Assembly (NCBI GenBank): GCA_019314005.1
Contig: JAFDAE010000064.1
Coordinates: 1 to 11,708 of the forward strand
Length of the DNA: 11,708 bases
Direction: 5' to 3'
Source of the DNA: Deltaproteobacteria bacterium
Lineage (GTDB): Bacteria; Desulfobacterota; Desulfobacteria; C00003060; C00003106
This document shows, piece by piece, positions 1 to 7,621 of the stretch; within the stretch, counting starts at the first letter, position 1, and each line of letters starts with the position of its first letter. The notes below the pieces were generated by a model, which searched no databases, had not been told where the DNA came from, and saw nothing but the letters and a program-made list of their open reading frames with translations. The translations under genes and the position numbers were made by a program.

Positions 1-434
1 AGTGTGGTGTGGAGTTTGTCCCCGAATTCATCGTAGGCCCACTGAAAATAGTTATAGACTTCCTCTTGACCATTCATTTCCGTCATAAACGACCGATTCC
101 AGGCACAATCGGTAATCAGGACAAGATAAACGATTCTCCCTCTGGCTATTCTCCGAGCTTCTTCGAGCATGAAAGCCAGTGAAAGCGCATCGGACTGTGC
201 CCCTGTGCCGCTATCAGGTAGAGAGATTAGAGCCCGCGCCGCGTCTTTTCTGCCGGTCGCAGGGGTCTTCCGGGGATGATACATCCACTGTACAAGCGGT
301 CCTGATTGGTTTTTACGGTACTCTCCGCTGTGAAAGAGAGCGGCCAAAACCTCGATCCGGCTCATGGCTGTGGCATTCAGCCAGGCACATGCCATATTTT
401 TCAGCATGGCCATTTGATCCTTGTCCAATGATCC
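1..434 (-). pseudogene. Out-of-frame continuation of the vWA domain, running off the left edge
   Basis: Read leftward from 434 in the frame GGA-TCA-TTG, this strand is open to the window edge and encodes most of a vWA fold. GSLDKDQMAMLKNM is the end of the MIDAS loop and helix 1. RIEVLAALFHSGEY is strand 2. GTGAQSDALSLAFMLEEA carries the second MIDAS Thr/Ser region. RIVYLVLITDC carries the third MIDAS Asp. The only piece missing relative to a normal domain is the D-x-S start of the MIDAS motif. A TAG at 471-473 closes this frame upstream, so the switch from the 313-1971 frame must lie below 471, most likely at 425-436. There is no good independent start, so I read it as the severed C-terminal half of the same gene. 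The 3' end lies outside the window. Confidence 0.78.
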
Positions 435-1971
435 CCAGTAATACTGGGCGGCCTCTTTTGTCCGGTTCTTCTAAAATGATGTATCGTTTAAAGATAACCT
501 CGGAGAACAATGCCATGTCCATTCGCGATGGATCGAGTGTTCCGCCGGAACAGATATTTTGTGTTTCGGCAACCTGCTCGACGTTTGGATAAAGTATCCG
601 TTTCAAAGACTGTGTGATGGGCTCAGCCTCACCAACCAGATTCTGATAAGCGGTCTCGTTGTCGGACAGTTCCACGGGACGGTCATAGATGTCACCAGAA
701 GCTTCCTGATTCCCGCCCAGAGGAACGGTTACGGAATGTCCGTCTGTGGGATTGCCCTCTATGGGGCCTTTAGAGAATGATGAATTTTTCAGGGTCCGTT
801 CCACGATCTCGGATCGAATGTCTTCCCAATTCTGACGCTGTCCGCAAGACTGATTCAGAGTCTCATTAAACTGTTTTAAAACCTCTGCAACCGCTTTGAC
901 ATCCTCGGATTCTTCTCCGTTAGAGTCTTTTGAGGTATCATCAGTGCCCACGTTCATTGATGAAACCATATCCGAAAGAACCTGCTGGATCGGATTCTTG
1001 GGGGGAAAAAGAGCCGGCGCCTTCGGTTTATCCAGAGGAGGGATATGATCGGTCATCTCAGGTAGTTTCTTCCTGTTGCTGTAACGGGGCTCCAGATCTT
1101 CACCTTCTCCCTGGAGCCGATCTATTTGAGAAATGTTTTGGGTCTCTTCTTCCTCTCTGGGCGGTGGAAGATGAGGCAATAAAGTTCTACAGACATCGAT
1201 GACCCAGTCTTCACCCAATGCGACGAGCTCATGAGACTTGGTCGTTGGTAAATGTTCAAAATAGATTTCCGAAACTTCCTCCAGTTTGCGAAAGAGGACT
1301 CTTGTCACATAGTGAAGATCCAGATCTTTCCAGTCAGGGAGTATGTCTCCATAAAGAATGACGGCTTCAAGAATTTCAGGCACGGACTCGAAACGCAAAT
1401 CCTGCTGAGAAGCTCCAAATAGTCGATAGACTTCTACGGATGAAAGCTCCTTATAGCGGGCCAGATCTGCCAGCAAAAGCCGTGTCTGAACCTTCTCTGT
1501 GACTATTTGAGCCACCGTTTTATATGTTTCCTCGTCTACAGAAACATCATCATGTTTTGCGGGGTTCTCCAGATACTCTTTCAAATGTACCGAGAGAAAC
1601 CTGTCGCCGGCCCACTCTTTGAATTCAAGAAATGCCGTCAGCCCGATTGCCGCATATACGGCAATGCCGGACGGATAATTCGTATAACACGGCCCTATCT
1701 GGGGCTGTACAGCCGATTTGAACTCTTTTGGCAACTCACCTAAAGCGAGCCGGGCCGCAAATTTTTGTGCCTGCTTGCACATGGAGTAGAAAATACGCTG
1801 GGCCTGCAATCGTTCCCGGTAATCAAGGTTGGAATTAAAAGCATCGCCGGGGCCTACGCCCTTCCATGAGGTTTTTGTCCGGTGTCCCCGACAGGCATAT
1901 TCATCGTGGTACTGCCTTGTAATCTGCTTGACTCTTGTTTTCTTTATTTTTCTTTTCAGTGTCCTATTCAT
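313..1971 (-). CDS. CobT-like vWA-domain protein, N-terminal part (reading frame broken at the MIDAS loop)
   Basis: Partner of the MoxR-like ATPase upstream. vWA proteins of MoxR/vWA pairs act as metal-dependent adaptors that link the ATPase ring to its substrate. The ATG at 1969-1971 overlaps the MoxR stop by one base (TGATG) and has AAGGAG at 1981-1986. Residues 1-20 are very basic, 50-270 look helical, and about 270-440 is a charged, low-complexity linker. Residues 477-483 (GTLDPSR) and the strand at 507-515 (GRPVLLGII) match the lead-in to a vWA domain, as in CobT. The metal-binding D-x-S-x-S should follow, but the frame instead reads GQGSN and continues 35 residues of unrelated sequence to a stop at 313. 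The true vWA core continues in another frame (see 1-434). As it stands this is a truncated 552-residue product without a usable MIDAS site. The vWA assignment is secure; the biological function is not known. Confidence 0.8.
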   Translation of the reverse strand: MNRTLKRKIKKTRVKQITRQYHDEYACRGHRTKTSWKGVGPGDAFNSNLDYRERLQAQRIFYSMCKQAQKFAARLALGELPKEFKSAVQPQIGPCYTNYPSGIAVYAAIGLTAFLEFKEWAGDRFLSVHLKEYLENPAKHDDVSVDEETYKTVAQIVTEKVQTRLLLADLARYKELSSVEVYRLFGASQQDLRFESVPEILEAVILYGDILPDWKDLDLHYVTRVLFRKLEEVSEIYFEHLPTTKSHELVALGEDWVIDVCRTLLPHLPPPREEEETQNISQIDRLQGEGEDLEPRYSNRKKLPEMTDHIPPLDKPKAPALFPPKNPIQQVLSDMVSSMNVGTDDTSKDSNGEESEDVKAVAEVLKQFNETLNQSCGQRQNWEDIRSEIVERTLKNSSFSKGPIEGNPTDGHSVTVPLGGNQEASGDIYDRPVELSDNETAYQNLVGEAEPITQSLKRILYPNVEQVAETQNICSGGTLDPSRMDMALFSEVIFKRYIILEEPDKRGRPVLLGIIGQGSNGHAEKYGMCLAECHSHEPDRGFGRSLSQRRVP

Positions 1972-2984
1972 CAGAACATACTCCTTAAAAGATTGGCTTC
2001 TTCTTCATCTTCAGCCTGAAGACCGAAGATCTCATTGAAAACTGCCATTGCTGTTTTGGAGTCTTCTAAACTGGTATTCCCCAGAATTGTGTAAAAAACG
2101 GCGTCACGAAGGCTTAGATGTGGAAGGGCATTCATCATTTTAAGGAGCGCTTCATAGCCGTAAATGGTGGGAACGGTCGCACTTTGCAGATTGCCCTCGA
2201 GTCGCTGATGGCGGATCTTTTGTCCCAGTTTTACGATCTTTGGAACAAGCATTCTCAAGTCCTGTTTTAAATGCCATTGTTTGATCAGATTGTGAAGTAC
2301 CTGCTCTTCCTGTTCCGCAGCCAGGTAGTCCATGGTGATGTTGATCGAAAAACGTCGTTTCAACGCGTCATCCAAGGTTACCAGGGTGTGAATTGAATCG
2401 CTCTCGGCCTGGTAGTTGCTGTCACAAACCCAGGCAAACCCCGATGGATCAATGGTTGATCCGTCCGGGAGGCGGACAATTATTTTATCCATCAGGTCCA
2501 AAAGCCCTCCCTGGACAGAAGGCGCATGGGCTCTTCCTATTTCCTTAATCCACATAACAAGATGGTGTGTTTTCTTGTACTTATTGCCATCTCTAAACGA
2601 CTTGATTACGATACTCGGTTCGTCATAGGTCGTTCCTTCTTTCAATGATCTACGTTGATAAAGCTCTCCGGGAGACTCGAAACATGCCATTTCAGCGGTA
2701 TAAAGCTTAATTGGCTTTTTGTGCGGAAATCCCAAGGATTCGCAGATCAGGAGAAAATTTTCTGGCAGTGCCATGGCTTCAAGAAAAGAACTCTTTGCAG
2801 TACCTGTGGGTCCCGAAATGTGTATCAACTCTTTATAAACAATGCTATAAGCATAAACCTCGAGGATAATCTTTGGTAGATAAAGAGAGTTGGCTCTGGG
2901 CACCGGTACCAGTTCAATTAGATCCAGAGGACCTGCCTTTCGCAATTCATAAGGTTTGTTGACTCGAAATACGTTTTGACTCAT
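1971..2984 (-). CDS. MoxR/CobS-like AAA+ ATPase
   Basis: Cytoplasmic ring-forming AAA+ ATPase of the MoxR/CobS type, expected to remodel a target together with the vWA protein encoded next. The 337-residue length is normal for the family. Walker A is GPTGTAKSS at residues 58-66. The Walker B region is LVMWIKEIGRA at 142-152, followed by the usual HAPSVQGGLLDLMD. The sensor-1 segment is CDSN at 187-190 and the arginine-finger region is ALKRRF at 207-212. The lid helices contain TVPTIYGYEAL near 270-280. The normally invariant Walker B Asp is Lys here (K148), while the following Glu is kept, so ATP hydrolysis may be weakened. The start ATG at 2982-2984 has GGAG at 2991-2994, 6 nt upstream, inside the 17-bp gap to the Clp-like gene. 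It is translated between that gene and the vWA gene, so all three should form one operon. Confidence 0.85.
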   Translation of the reverse strand: MSQNVFRVNKPYELRKAGPLDLIELVPVPRANSLYLPKIILEVYAYSIVYKELIHISGPTGTAKSSFLEAMALPENFLLICESLGFPHKKPIKLYTAEMACFESPGELYQRRSLKEGTTYDEPSIVIKSFRDGNKYKKTHHLVMWIKEIGRAHAPSVQGGLLDLMDKIIVRLPDGSTIDPSGFAWVCDSNYQAESDSIHTLVTLDDALKRRFSINITMDYLAAEQEEQVLHNLIKQWHLKQDLRMLVPKIVKLGQKIRHQRLEGNLQSATVPTIYGYEALLKMMNALPHLSLRDAVFYTILGNTSLEDSKTAMAVFNEIFGLQAEDEEEANLLRSMF

Positions 2985-3001
2985 GATTATCTCCTTTCCT
3001 G

Positions 3002-5260
3002 TTAAGAGGTCTTAATCGTAAGGCCGCCATTGACCTTCCTGAAGACCGTCAGATTTTTTCCATTAGGCGCTATGCCGGAACGCAGGAGGTGTCGAAATGC
3101 TTGTCCGGCCATGGAACGACCCAGATGAACAAACGAACGTGCTCCGAGCATTGCATTGGCGAGATGGCTGGAGCCCACAACATTCATACCCAGTCCGTCT
3201 TCCAGAACGACCTTGCAGATAGGCACGCCGTAACGCTCTGCTGCGGTTTGGATCGCCGTGACAACAGCATTTTCAAAAATCGTGGCCAGCGTCTCATGAG
3301 TGAGGTCATCAAAAAGGATCGGTTCACCAATCCGACCTAAGAATGCCGGGGAAAACAGGGATTTGATTTCCTTGATGGCACGAGATTGGACTTCAGTCTG
3401 ACTCGGTCCTGGTCCAAAGCCAAAACCACGCCGGAGCTTTTCGTCCCGTCCTTCCGGTAGGTTGATCGTGAAAGCGAAAATCAAGTTGGCGCATGAGAAA
3501 ACAGCCCCTGTGCCGGTTTCAGTCTCTCCCTCTTCAAGGATCTGCAGAAATTCTGCCGCGAGATTCATACGGATATGCGCCGGCGTATGATCCAGATCTC
3601 TGACCTCAACCACCACTCCGAGATGATCCTTGGCCGCCTTTTCAAGGACCCCGGACTCATATGAACCCACAATACCCCGACCGGAACCACGCAGTTTCGC
3701 ATTGGCCGAATAGTGGTCCGCCATGCTTGCGGCATCAATACTTTTTAAGGGAATCCCCAATGCCTTGGCCAGAAGTCTTGCGCTTTCGGACTTTCCCGTA
3801 CCTGTGGTTCCCTCTGCAAGGTAACAGAGAGGTTCGTGAAGTGAAAAAGTCGAGACCTTGTCTAAAAGCCTTGTGACTAACTGTTCGAGTGCTCTGTTCT
3901 GTCCTAGAATTCTGGAATTGAAATACTCGAGCAGTCCGGGATCATCGAGCACCTGAAGGAAATGTTCCTGCACATGCGGCGCCCGTTCGTTTTTGGATCG
4001 ATTTCCCAGCCCGCTCATGGTTTCCGTGGGTTTCCTCAATTGATCCAGGAATGAAGTTAAGGACGCCGAAGCGCCGGCCATTCCCCTGGATGGGTTACCC
4101 AATAATTGGGTCAAGAGCTTGGGAAGCAGACGATATCGGATTGAGGGGCTCTCTTTTGCCAAAACGTCAAGGACATCTTTCACTAGTTTTTGCTCGTCGT
4201 TTCGTGACAGGCCCCCATGACGCAGACCCTCAGCCTGCACGGTAAATTGAACCAGGATCTCCATGGGAATGTCCGGAATGCGCCGCACTACTGGCTCCAG
4301 GGGATCAGATTTACCGCCCTGGCCTCCGCCGAGTACGGATTGCAAGTCCTCATATGTTCCTGTAAACACAACCGCCTTACCCATGTCGTCAAGGGAAGAG
4401 AACAAAGCTCGCACTTCACTGCCCATGTTGTAAAGGTTGGATCCAATGATCAGCCTTTCCGCAGAAACCACGATCGATCCCGGAGCCTTTTTGACCACTT
4501 CGAGCAGTGACTTGGGTGTCAATTGTGCAGGTAAGAACCGGCCCAGGCTGGAGCCCTTTTCCTGGAATACGCGTGCCATAACGGCCAGGCTAAAGTCCGT
4601 TAGCACGGGATAAGAACTTACCAGTGCAATGGAACATTGTCCTACAACAAAGTCATGGTTTTCCCGGGACCATTTCATGATCTCGGAAAACCCTTTAACA
4701 GTATCGACACGGCAGGGAAATACAGCTTTCAAATACTCTGCGTGATTCTTATAGATCTTATCCAGATCCGGATCCGATGAAACTGACGGGATGTGAGCCT
4801 GGAGCCTTCTGGCCACGTCATTGAGGATTTCCAATTTTTTCAGCAAGGCATTCTCTCTTGACGGTCCCAGCGGAGTGGCCTCTCCTTGGAATTCAATCCA
4901 GATTTCACGATGGCCGGGGTCGCAGATGCGGGGCGGATCAGCTATCTGGAACTCTTTGAAGGCCTCCAGCAGACCTTCTACGAAATTGGAACTTACACGA
5001 ATTCCAGTCCGAAGTGTCACGAGCTGTACCAGGACCTGAAGCTTATTCCCGGCGGTGATCCGCCCAAAAACCTCCTGAATACCCGGTTTGGTTATTCCCT
5101 TCTCCCGCAGGATATGAAAGGACAAACCATCAGGAGAGCGATCCACCGGAGCTGACATAAATTTTCCTGTGAGGTCAGCTACCTGTTCGAGCATTTCCAA
5201 AGGGCCGGCTTCTCCCCAGGGATTTTGAACAATCAGATTCGCGTCGTTTTCTTTAGACAT
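3002..5260 (-). CDS. ClpB/ClpA-like AAA+ ATPase with a degenerate first module
   Basis: First gene of the minus-strand operon, 752 residues. The C-terminal half matches the second AAA+ module of Clp/Hsp100 unfoldases. It has a pre-helix around NSRILGQNRALEQLV (448-462), Walker A GTTGTGKS (484-491), sensor-1 Asn in FTINLPEG (N600), an arginine-finger segment SPAFLGRIGE (R643) and the sensor-2 GAR motif (706-708). The Walker B stretch VVVEVRDLDHT (549-559) lacks the usual Asp-Glu pair. Residues about 180-345 show an AAA-like strand and helix pattern (GSIVVSAERLI near 261; AVVFTGTYEDL near 296) without a P-loop, so this module is probably non-catalytic. I chose M at 5258-5260 over an in-frame start at 5332 because AGGAG lies at 5269-5273, 8 nt upstream, and the 24 residues before it look like untranslated leader. 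No peptidase domain is present. A partner or remodelling role with MoxR-vWA is inferred from the operon only. Confidence 0.82.
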   Translation of the reverse strand: MSKENDANLIVQNPWGEAGPLEMLEQVADLTGKFMSAPVDRSPDGLSFHILREKGITKPGIQEVFGRITAGNKLQVLVQLVTLRTGIRVSSNFVEGLLEAFKEFQIADPPRICDPGHREIWIEFQGEATPLGPSRENALLKKLEILNDVARRLQAHIPSVSSDPDLDKIYKNHAEYLKAVFPCRVDTVKGFSEIMKWSRENHDFVVGQCSIALVSSYPVLTDFSLAVMARVFQEKGSSLGRFLPAQLTPKSLLEVVKKAPGSIVVSAERLIIGSNLYNMGSEVRALFSSLDDMGKAVVFTGTYEDLQSVLGGGQGGKSDPLEPVVRRIPDIPMEILVQFTVQAEGLRHGGLSRNDEQKLVKDVLDVLAKESPSIRYRLLPKLLTQLLGNPSRGMAGASASLTSFLDQLRKPTETMSGLGNRSKNERAPHVQEHFLQVLDDPGLLEYFNSRILGQNRALEQLVTRLLDKVSTFSLHEPLCYLAEGTTGTGKSESARLLAKALGIPLKSIDAASMADHYSANAKLRGSGRGIVGSYESGVLEKAAKDHLGVVVEVRDLDHTPAHIRMNLAAEFLQILEEGETETGTGAVFSCANLIFAFTINLPEGRDEKLRRGFGFGPGPSQTEVQSRAIKEIKSLFSPAFLGRIGEPILFDDLTHETLATIFENAVVTAIQTAAERYGVPICKVVLEDGLGMNVVGSSHLANAMLGARSFVHLGRSMAGQAFRHLLRSGIAPNGKNLTVFRKVNGGLTIKTS

Positions 5261-5268
5261 CTTTTTTT

Positions 5269-5273
5269 CTCCT
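5269..5273 (-). promoter_or_regulatory. Ribosome binding site fixing the start of the Clp-like ATPase
   Basis: AGGAG on the minus strand, 8 nt before the ATG at 5258-5260. It favours this start over an in-frame start 24 codons upstream, which has no comparable site. Confidence 0.7.
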
Positions 5274-5349
5274 ACAACCTTGAGTTTAAAATGCTTCTTA
5301 TCCGTTGAGTTGTCAGATCCGGAGGCCCTCACAGATACTTACTGCGAAA

Positions 5350-5358
5350 ACTATACCA
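5350..5358 (-). promoter_or_regulatory. Candidate extended -10 promoter of the minus-strand ATPase operon
   Basis: On the minus strand the sequence reads TGGTATAGT, an extended -10 element (TG-n-TATAGT). It would start transcription near 5343 and give a leader of about 80 nt before the ATG at 5260. No good -35 hexamer is visible, which extended -10 promoters can tolerate. The 14-bp palindrome at 5387-5400 lies just upstream, where an activator or repressor could bind. This is prediction from sequence only. Confidence 0.35.
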
Positions 5359-5386
5359 ACGTCTTATTGAAATATCTTAAAAATAT

Positions 5387-5400
5387 TTAATGTACATTAA
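5387..5400. repeat. Perfect 14-bp palindrome, candidate operator
   Basis: TTAATGTACATTAA is identical to its reverse complement over 14 bp. It lies in the divergent control region, upstream of the candidate minus-strand promoter. Symmetric sites of this size usually bind dimeric regulators. No such regulator is encoded in the window. Confidence 0.5.
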
Positions 5401-5475
5401 TTCAAAATGTTATAGAGATAACGTAGATGCGCAAGTTGATATGTTTTCTGTTGAAATGGCTCAATGAGCAACTGA

Positions 5476-5484
5476 TGTTGAGAT
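5476..5484 (+). repeat. TGTTGAGAT motif, copy 1
   Basis: First of four exact copies of a 9-bp motif that occurs in this window only in the two non-coding regions flanking the NtrC-like gene. The others are at 7579-7587, 7610-7618 and, on the minus strand, 7781-7789. This copy is followed within a few bases by TATATG, resembling the ATATGG that follows copies 2 and 3. Confidence 0.45.
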
Positions 5485-5549
5485 TATATGTTTAGATAAT
5501 GATATTCTGTTTACAGCTTCACCAAGGAATAAATATTTATTAGTACATC

Positions 5550-5578
5550 TTGACATTTTAGGTTTTTATATATTAATT
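5550..5578 (+). promoter_or_regulatory. Candidate sigma-70-type promoter of the NtrC-like gene
   Basis: A perfect -35 hexamer TTGACA (5550-5555) is followed by an AT-rich stretch with possible -10 elements: TATTAA at 5571-5576 (15-nt spacer) or TTAATT at 5573-5578 (17-nt spacer). Neither -10 is ideal. Transcription would begin near 5583-5586, about 60 nt before the ATG at 5645. Confidence 0.4.
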
Positions 5579-5631
5579 GTGACTTATTTCGTATTATCCT
5601 TTCGAAGTTGGCTTACAAAGTTTTCCTGTTC

Positions 5632-5637
5632 AGGAGG
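5632..5637 (+). promoter_or_regulatory. Ribosome binding site fixing the start of the NtrC-like protein
   Basis: AGGAGG lies 7 nt before the ATG at 5645-5647. It selects this start over an in-frame start at 5579, which has no such site and would overlap the candidate promoter. Confidence 0.75.
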
Positions 5638-5644
5638 AATATCC

Positions 5645-7348
5645 ATGGACAAAAAATCCAAAGAAAAGTCGGATTCTATTGGCGCAATAGGTTTCACGAT
5701 CAAAAATGATCAGACCCAAAGCGAATACGTGGAACTTGATGTACGCACAGGCGGCAGTTTCAAAGAAATGCTGTCATGTTTGCCTTCACCGAGTGTCTGT
5801 GTTGTTGATACCGCTGATTTAGAGACATTGCGATCGATGGAATTCCAGGATGTCATCGTCGACCGCGGTAATAAAGACGGTCCGCAGCCCTTGAAAAGAT
5901 ACCTTCGAAGTCATGAAAAAATTCCGATCCTTGAGGGGACATATAAGTTTGCCGGGAAGGTAAAAAATAGTGTAGAGTCTTTTCTCCGAAATGCCGTAGA
6001 TGATGATTCTCGCGAGTTAAGTCAGGCCAGTGTTCTGGGGGTTCCCGGAAAGGTCTTTGAAGATCTCGTAAAACAGATGGGACAAAGCGTTGAGGAAAAA
6101 GTCAGAGATCAAGAGCCGTCCACACTCTTACTGAGACTGAAAGCGGACCAGGAGGATCCGGATGAACTGAAAAAGGCTTTCATCGGGCGTTCTGAGAATG
6201 CACAGCTGGTCCGGCAATATATTCTGAGGGCAGCACAGTCGGAAATTACCGTCTTAATTTTGGGCGATACCGGCACCGGAAAAGAGATTGTCGCACGAAA
6301 AATTCATCGATATAGCAGGAGAGGTAACAAGCCTCTTGTAACCGTTAACTGCGCTGCCATTTCCCCCCGGCTTCTTGAATTGGAGCTTTTCGGTTGCGAA
6401 AAGGGAATCGTTGAACCCGGTCACCCAGGGAAAAAAGGTCTTTGGGAGGAAGCGGACGGCTCGACTTTGTTTCTTGACGAAATCGGGGATCTTCCCATCG
6501 ATCACCAGACAAAGATTTTGCGTGCCTTGCAGGAAGGCAAGTTCAAACGTGTTGGGGGCAACGAGGATATTGAAGTGGATGTTCGTATCATCGCGGCCAC
6601 AAACCGCGATGTTTTTTCCATGACCCAGAGCGATGATTTTCGTGAGGATCTTTATTATCGCTTGAAGGGATTTCCCATCCGAACTTCACCGTTGAGGAAG
6701 CATCCAGAGGACATTCCTCTGCTCGCACAAGCATTCTGGATAGAAATTACGGGTGGAAAGGCCAAAGAACTTCCAGCGGATATCCTTAAAAGGCTTAAAG
6801 CGCAAAACTGGTCGGGAAATGCAAGGGAACTCAAGCTGGTGTTGAGCAGTCTGCGTACATTATATCCAAACCAAGCGAATTCCGGTGAACTTAAGTTGTT
6901 GCACCTGGAAGACGCCTTTTATCAAACAGGACATGAGGATTGTGACCAGAAGCCGTTGCCTTTTATTTTGGAACCAAAGATTATGCGCATAGAGTCGTTA
7001 AGCCATCTTAACCGGGTATTTGATGTGCTCTATGCCACCCAGATTGTTGTTTTACCTTTCTCAAAACAGAAAAGGCTTAAACAAGAAACCATAGAAGACC
7101 TGCAGACCGCATTGGAGCTCCGAAGGCAGGAACTGGAGATATTTTGCAAACACGACAAACTTTTCAACAAAAAGGCCCTCTTTCTAAAGGTATTTAATAT
7201 GTTGGGGATGCTTATGGCTTTTCAGACCGAGCTCGATGAAGACCCGGAGAAAGCCCGTCATAACTGGAATTTGGAACTGAGAGAGAAGTTGTATCAAGTA
7301 ATCTCTGCCGTATCCGAAGAAATTAATCGGATGAAAAATAAGGTTTGA
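5645..7348 (+). CDS. NtrC-family AAA+ ATPase lacking GAFTGA loop and HTH
   Basis: A 567-residue protein with a central AAA+ domain (about 178-395) of the sigma-54 activator family. Walker A is GDTGTGKE (207-214), Walker B is TLFLDEIGDL (274-283), sensor I is AATN (317-320), arginine fingers lie in FREDLYYRL (332-340) and sensor II is WSGNARELK (389-397). ATP hydrolysis residues look intact. The loop that contacts sigma-54, normally GAFTGA after ELFGHEK, reads GIVEPG here (254-259). After residue 430 there is a helical tail but no Fis-type helix-turn-helix. The N-terminal 180 residues match no sensor domain I recognise. It is therefore unlikely to be an ordinary sigma-54 activator. More likely it is a repurposed ATPase of the same system as the divergent Clp-like/MoxR/vWA operon. 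It could instead act without DNA binding at the promoter at 7736; the lost loop argues against that. Confidence 0.82.
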   Translation: MDKKSKEKSDSIGAIGFTIKNDQTQSEYVELDVRTGGSFKEMLSCLPSPSVCVVDTADLETLRSMEFQDVIVDRGNKDGPQPLKRYLRSHEKIPILEGTYKFAGKVKNSVESFLRNAVDDDSRELSQASVLGVPGKVFEDLVKQMGQSVEEKVRDQEPSTLLLRLKADQEDPDELKKAFIGRSENAQLVRQYILRAAQSEITVLILGDTGTGKEIVARKIHRYSRRGNKPLVTVNCAAISPRLLELELFGCEKGIVEPGHPGKKGLWEEADGSTLFLDEIGDLPIDHQTKILRALQEGKFKRVGGNEDIEVDVRIIAATNRDVFSMTQSDDFREDLYYRLKGFPIRTSPLRKHPEDIPLLAQAFWIEITGGKAKELPADILKRLKAQNWSGNARELKLVLSSLRTLYPNQANSGELKLLHLEDAFYQTGHEDCDQKPLPFILEPKIMRIESLSHLNRVFDVLYATQIVVLPFSKQKRLKQETIEDLQTALELRRQELEIFCKHDKLFNKKALFLKVFNMLGMLMAFQTELDEDPEKARHNWNLELREKLYQVISAVSEEINRMKNKV

Positions 7349-7530
7349 GCGGTAAAAGCTATCCATTATATATTCCCATAGACTTTCCAGGTCGCAATAC
7401 ATATTCAACCTGAATTTTGCACGATCTTTGCTTCCAAAATCCTCGAAATAGCCCACCACTAGTATAGTTTTGATCGATCGGATCGTACAACTCCAACCCA
7501 ACTCTGAGCGCTAATTCTGCGAAGTTTTTT

Positions 7531-7555
7531 TTTCACGAACCCTTAGCCCGTGAAA
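7531..7555. repeat. Inverted repeat (7-bp stem, 11-nt loop) after a T run
   Basis: TTTCACG (7531-7537) pairs with CGTGAAA (7549-7555). A run of T precedes rather than follows it on the plus strand, and on the minus strand the stem is followed by A residues. It is therefore not a standard terminator in either direction. It may be a protein-binding site or the remnant end of a mobile element. Confidence 0.4.
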
Positions 7556-7577
7556 TGGTTTGATCAGTGAGTCTTGG

Positions 7578-7621
7578 TTTGTTGAGATATAGATATGGAA
7601 TGTATGGATTTGTTGAGATAT
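7578..7621 (+). repeat. Two direct repeats of TTTGTTGAGATAT
   Basis: Exact 13-bp copies lie at 7578-7590 and 7609-7621, 31 bp apart start to start, about three helical turns. Both are followed by ATATGG-like sequence. They lie about 140-190 bp before the start predicted from the sigma-54 site, a typical place for activator-binding enhancer sites. Confidence 0.5.

Larger units (their letters stand above)
5261..5644. other. Divergent AT-rich control region
   Basis: This 384-bp stretch separates the minus-strand ATPase operon from the plus-strand NtrC-like gene. It holds no convincing gene. It is clearly more AT-rich than its neighbours. It contains a perfect 14-bp palindrome (5387-5400), a smaller odd palindrome GCTCAATGAGC (5459-5469), one TGTTGAGAT motif (5476-5484), and candidate promoters facing both ways. 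I found no GG-N10-GC sigma-54 site here on either strand. Confidence 0.7.

Noticed and set aside
179..592. Plus-strand open frame opposite the vWA gene
   Set aside because: The minus strand here encodes recognisable vWA sequence; the plus-strand translation has no domain features.
3089..5155. Several plus-strand open frames opposite the Clp-like gene
   Set aside because: They are shadows of the Clp-like coding sequence, with no ribosome binding sites or recognisable motifs.
7184..7501. Minus-strand open frame of 105 codons overlapping the end of the NtrC-like gene
   Set aside because: No recognisable family; it overlaps well-supported coding sequence, lacks a clear ribosome binding site and does not continue beyond the gene. 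I considered a transposase remnant but found no motif to support it.
7531..7555. Rho-independent terminator for the NtrC-like gene
   Set aside because: The T run precedes the hairpin instead of following it, and it lies about 180 bp past the stop codon.
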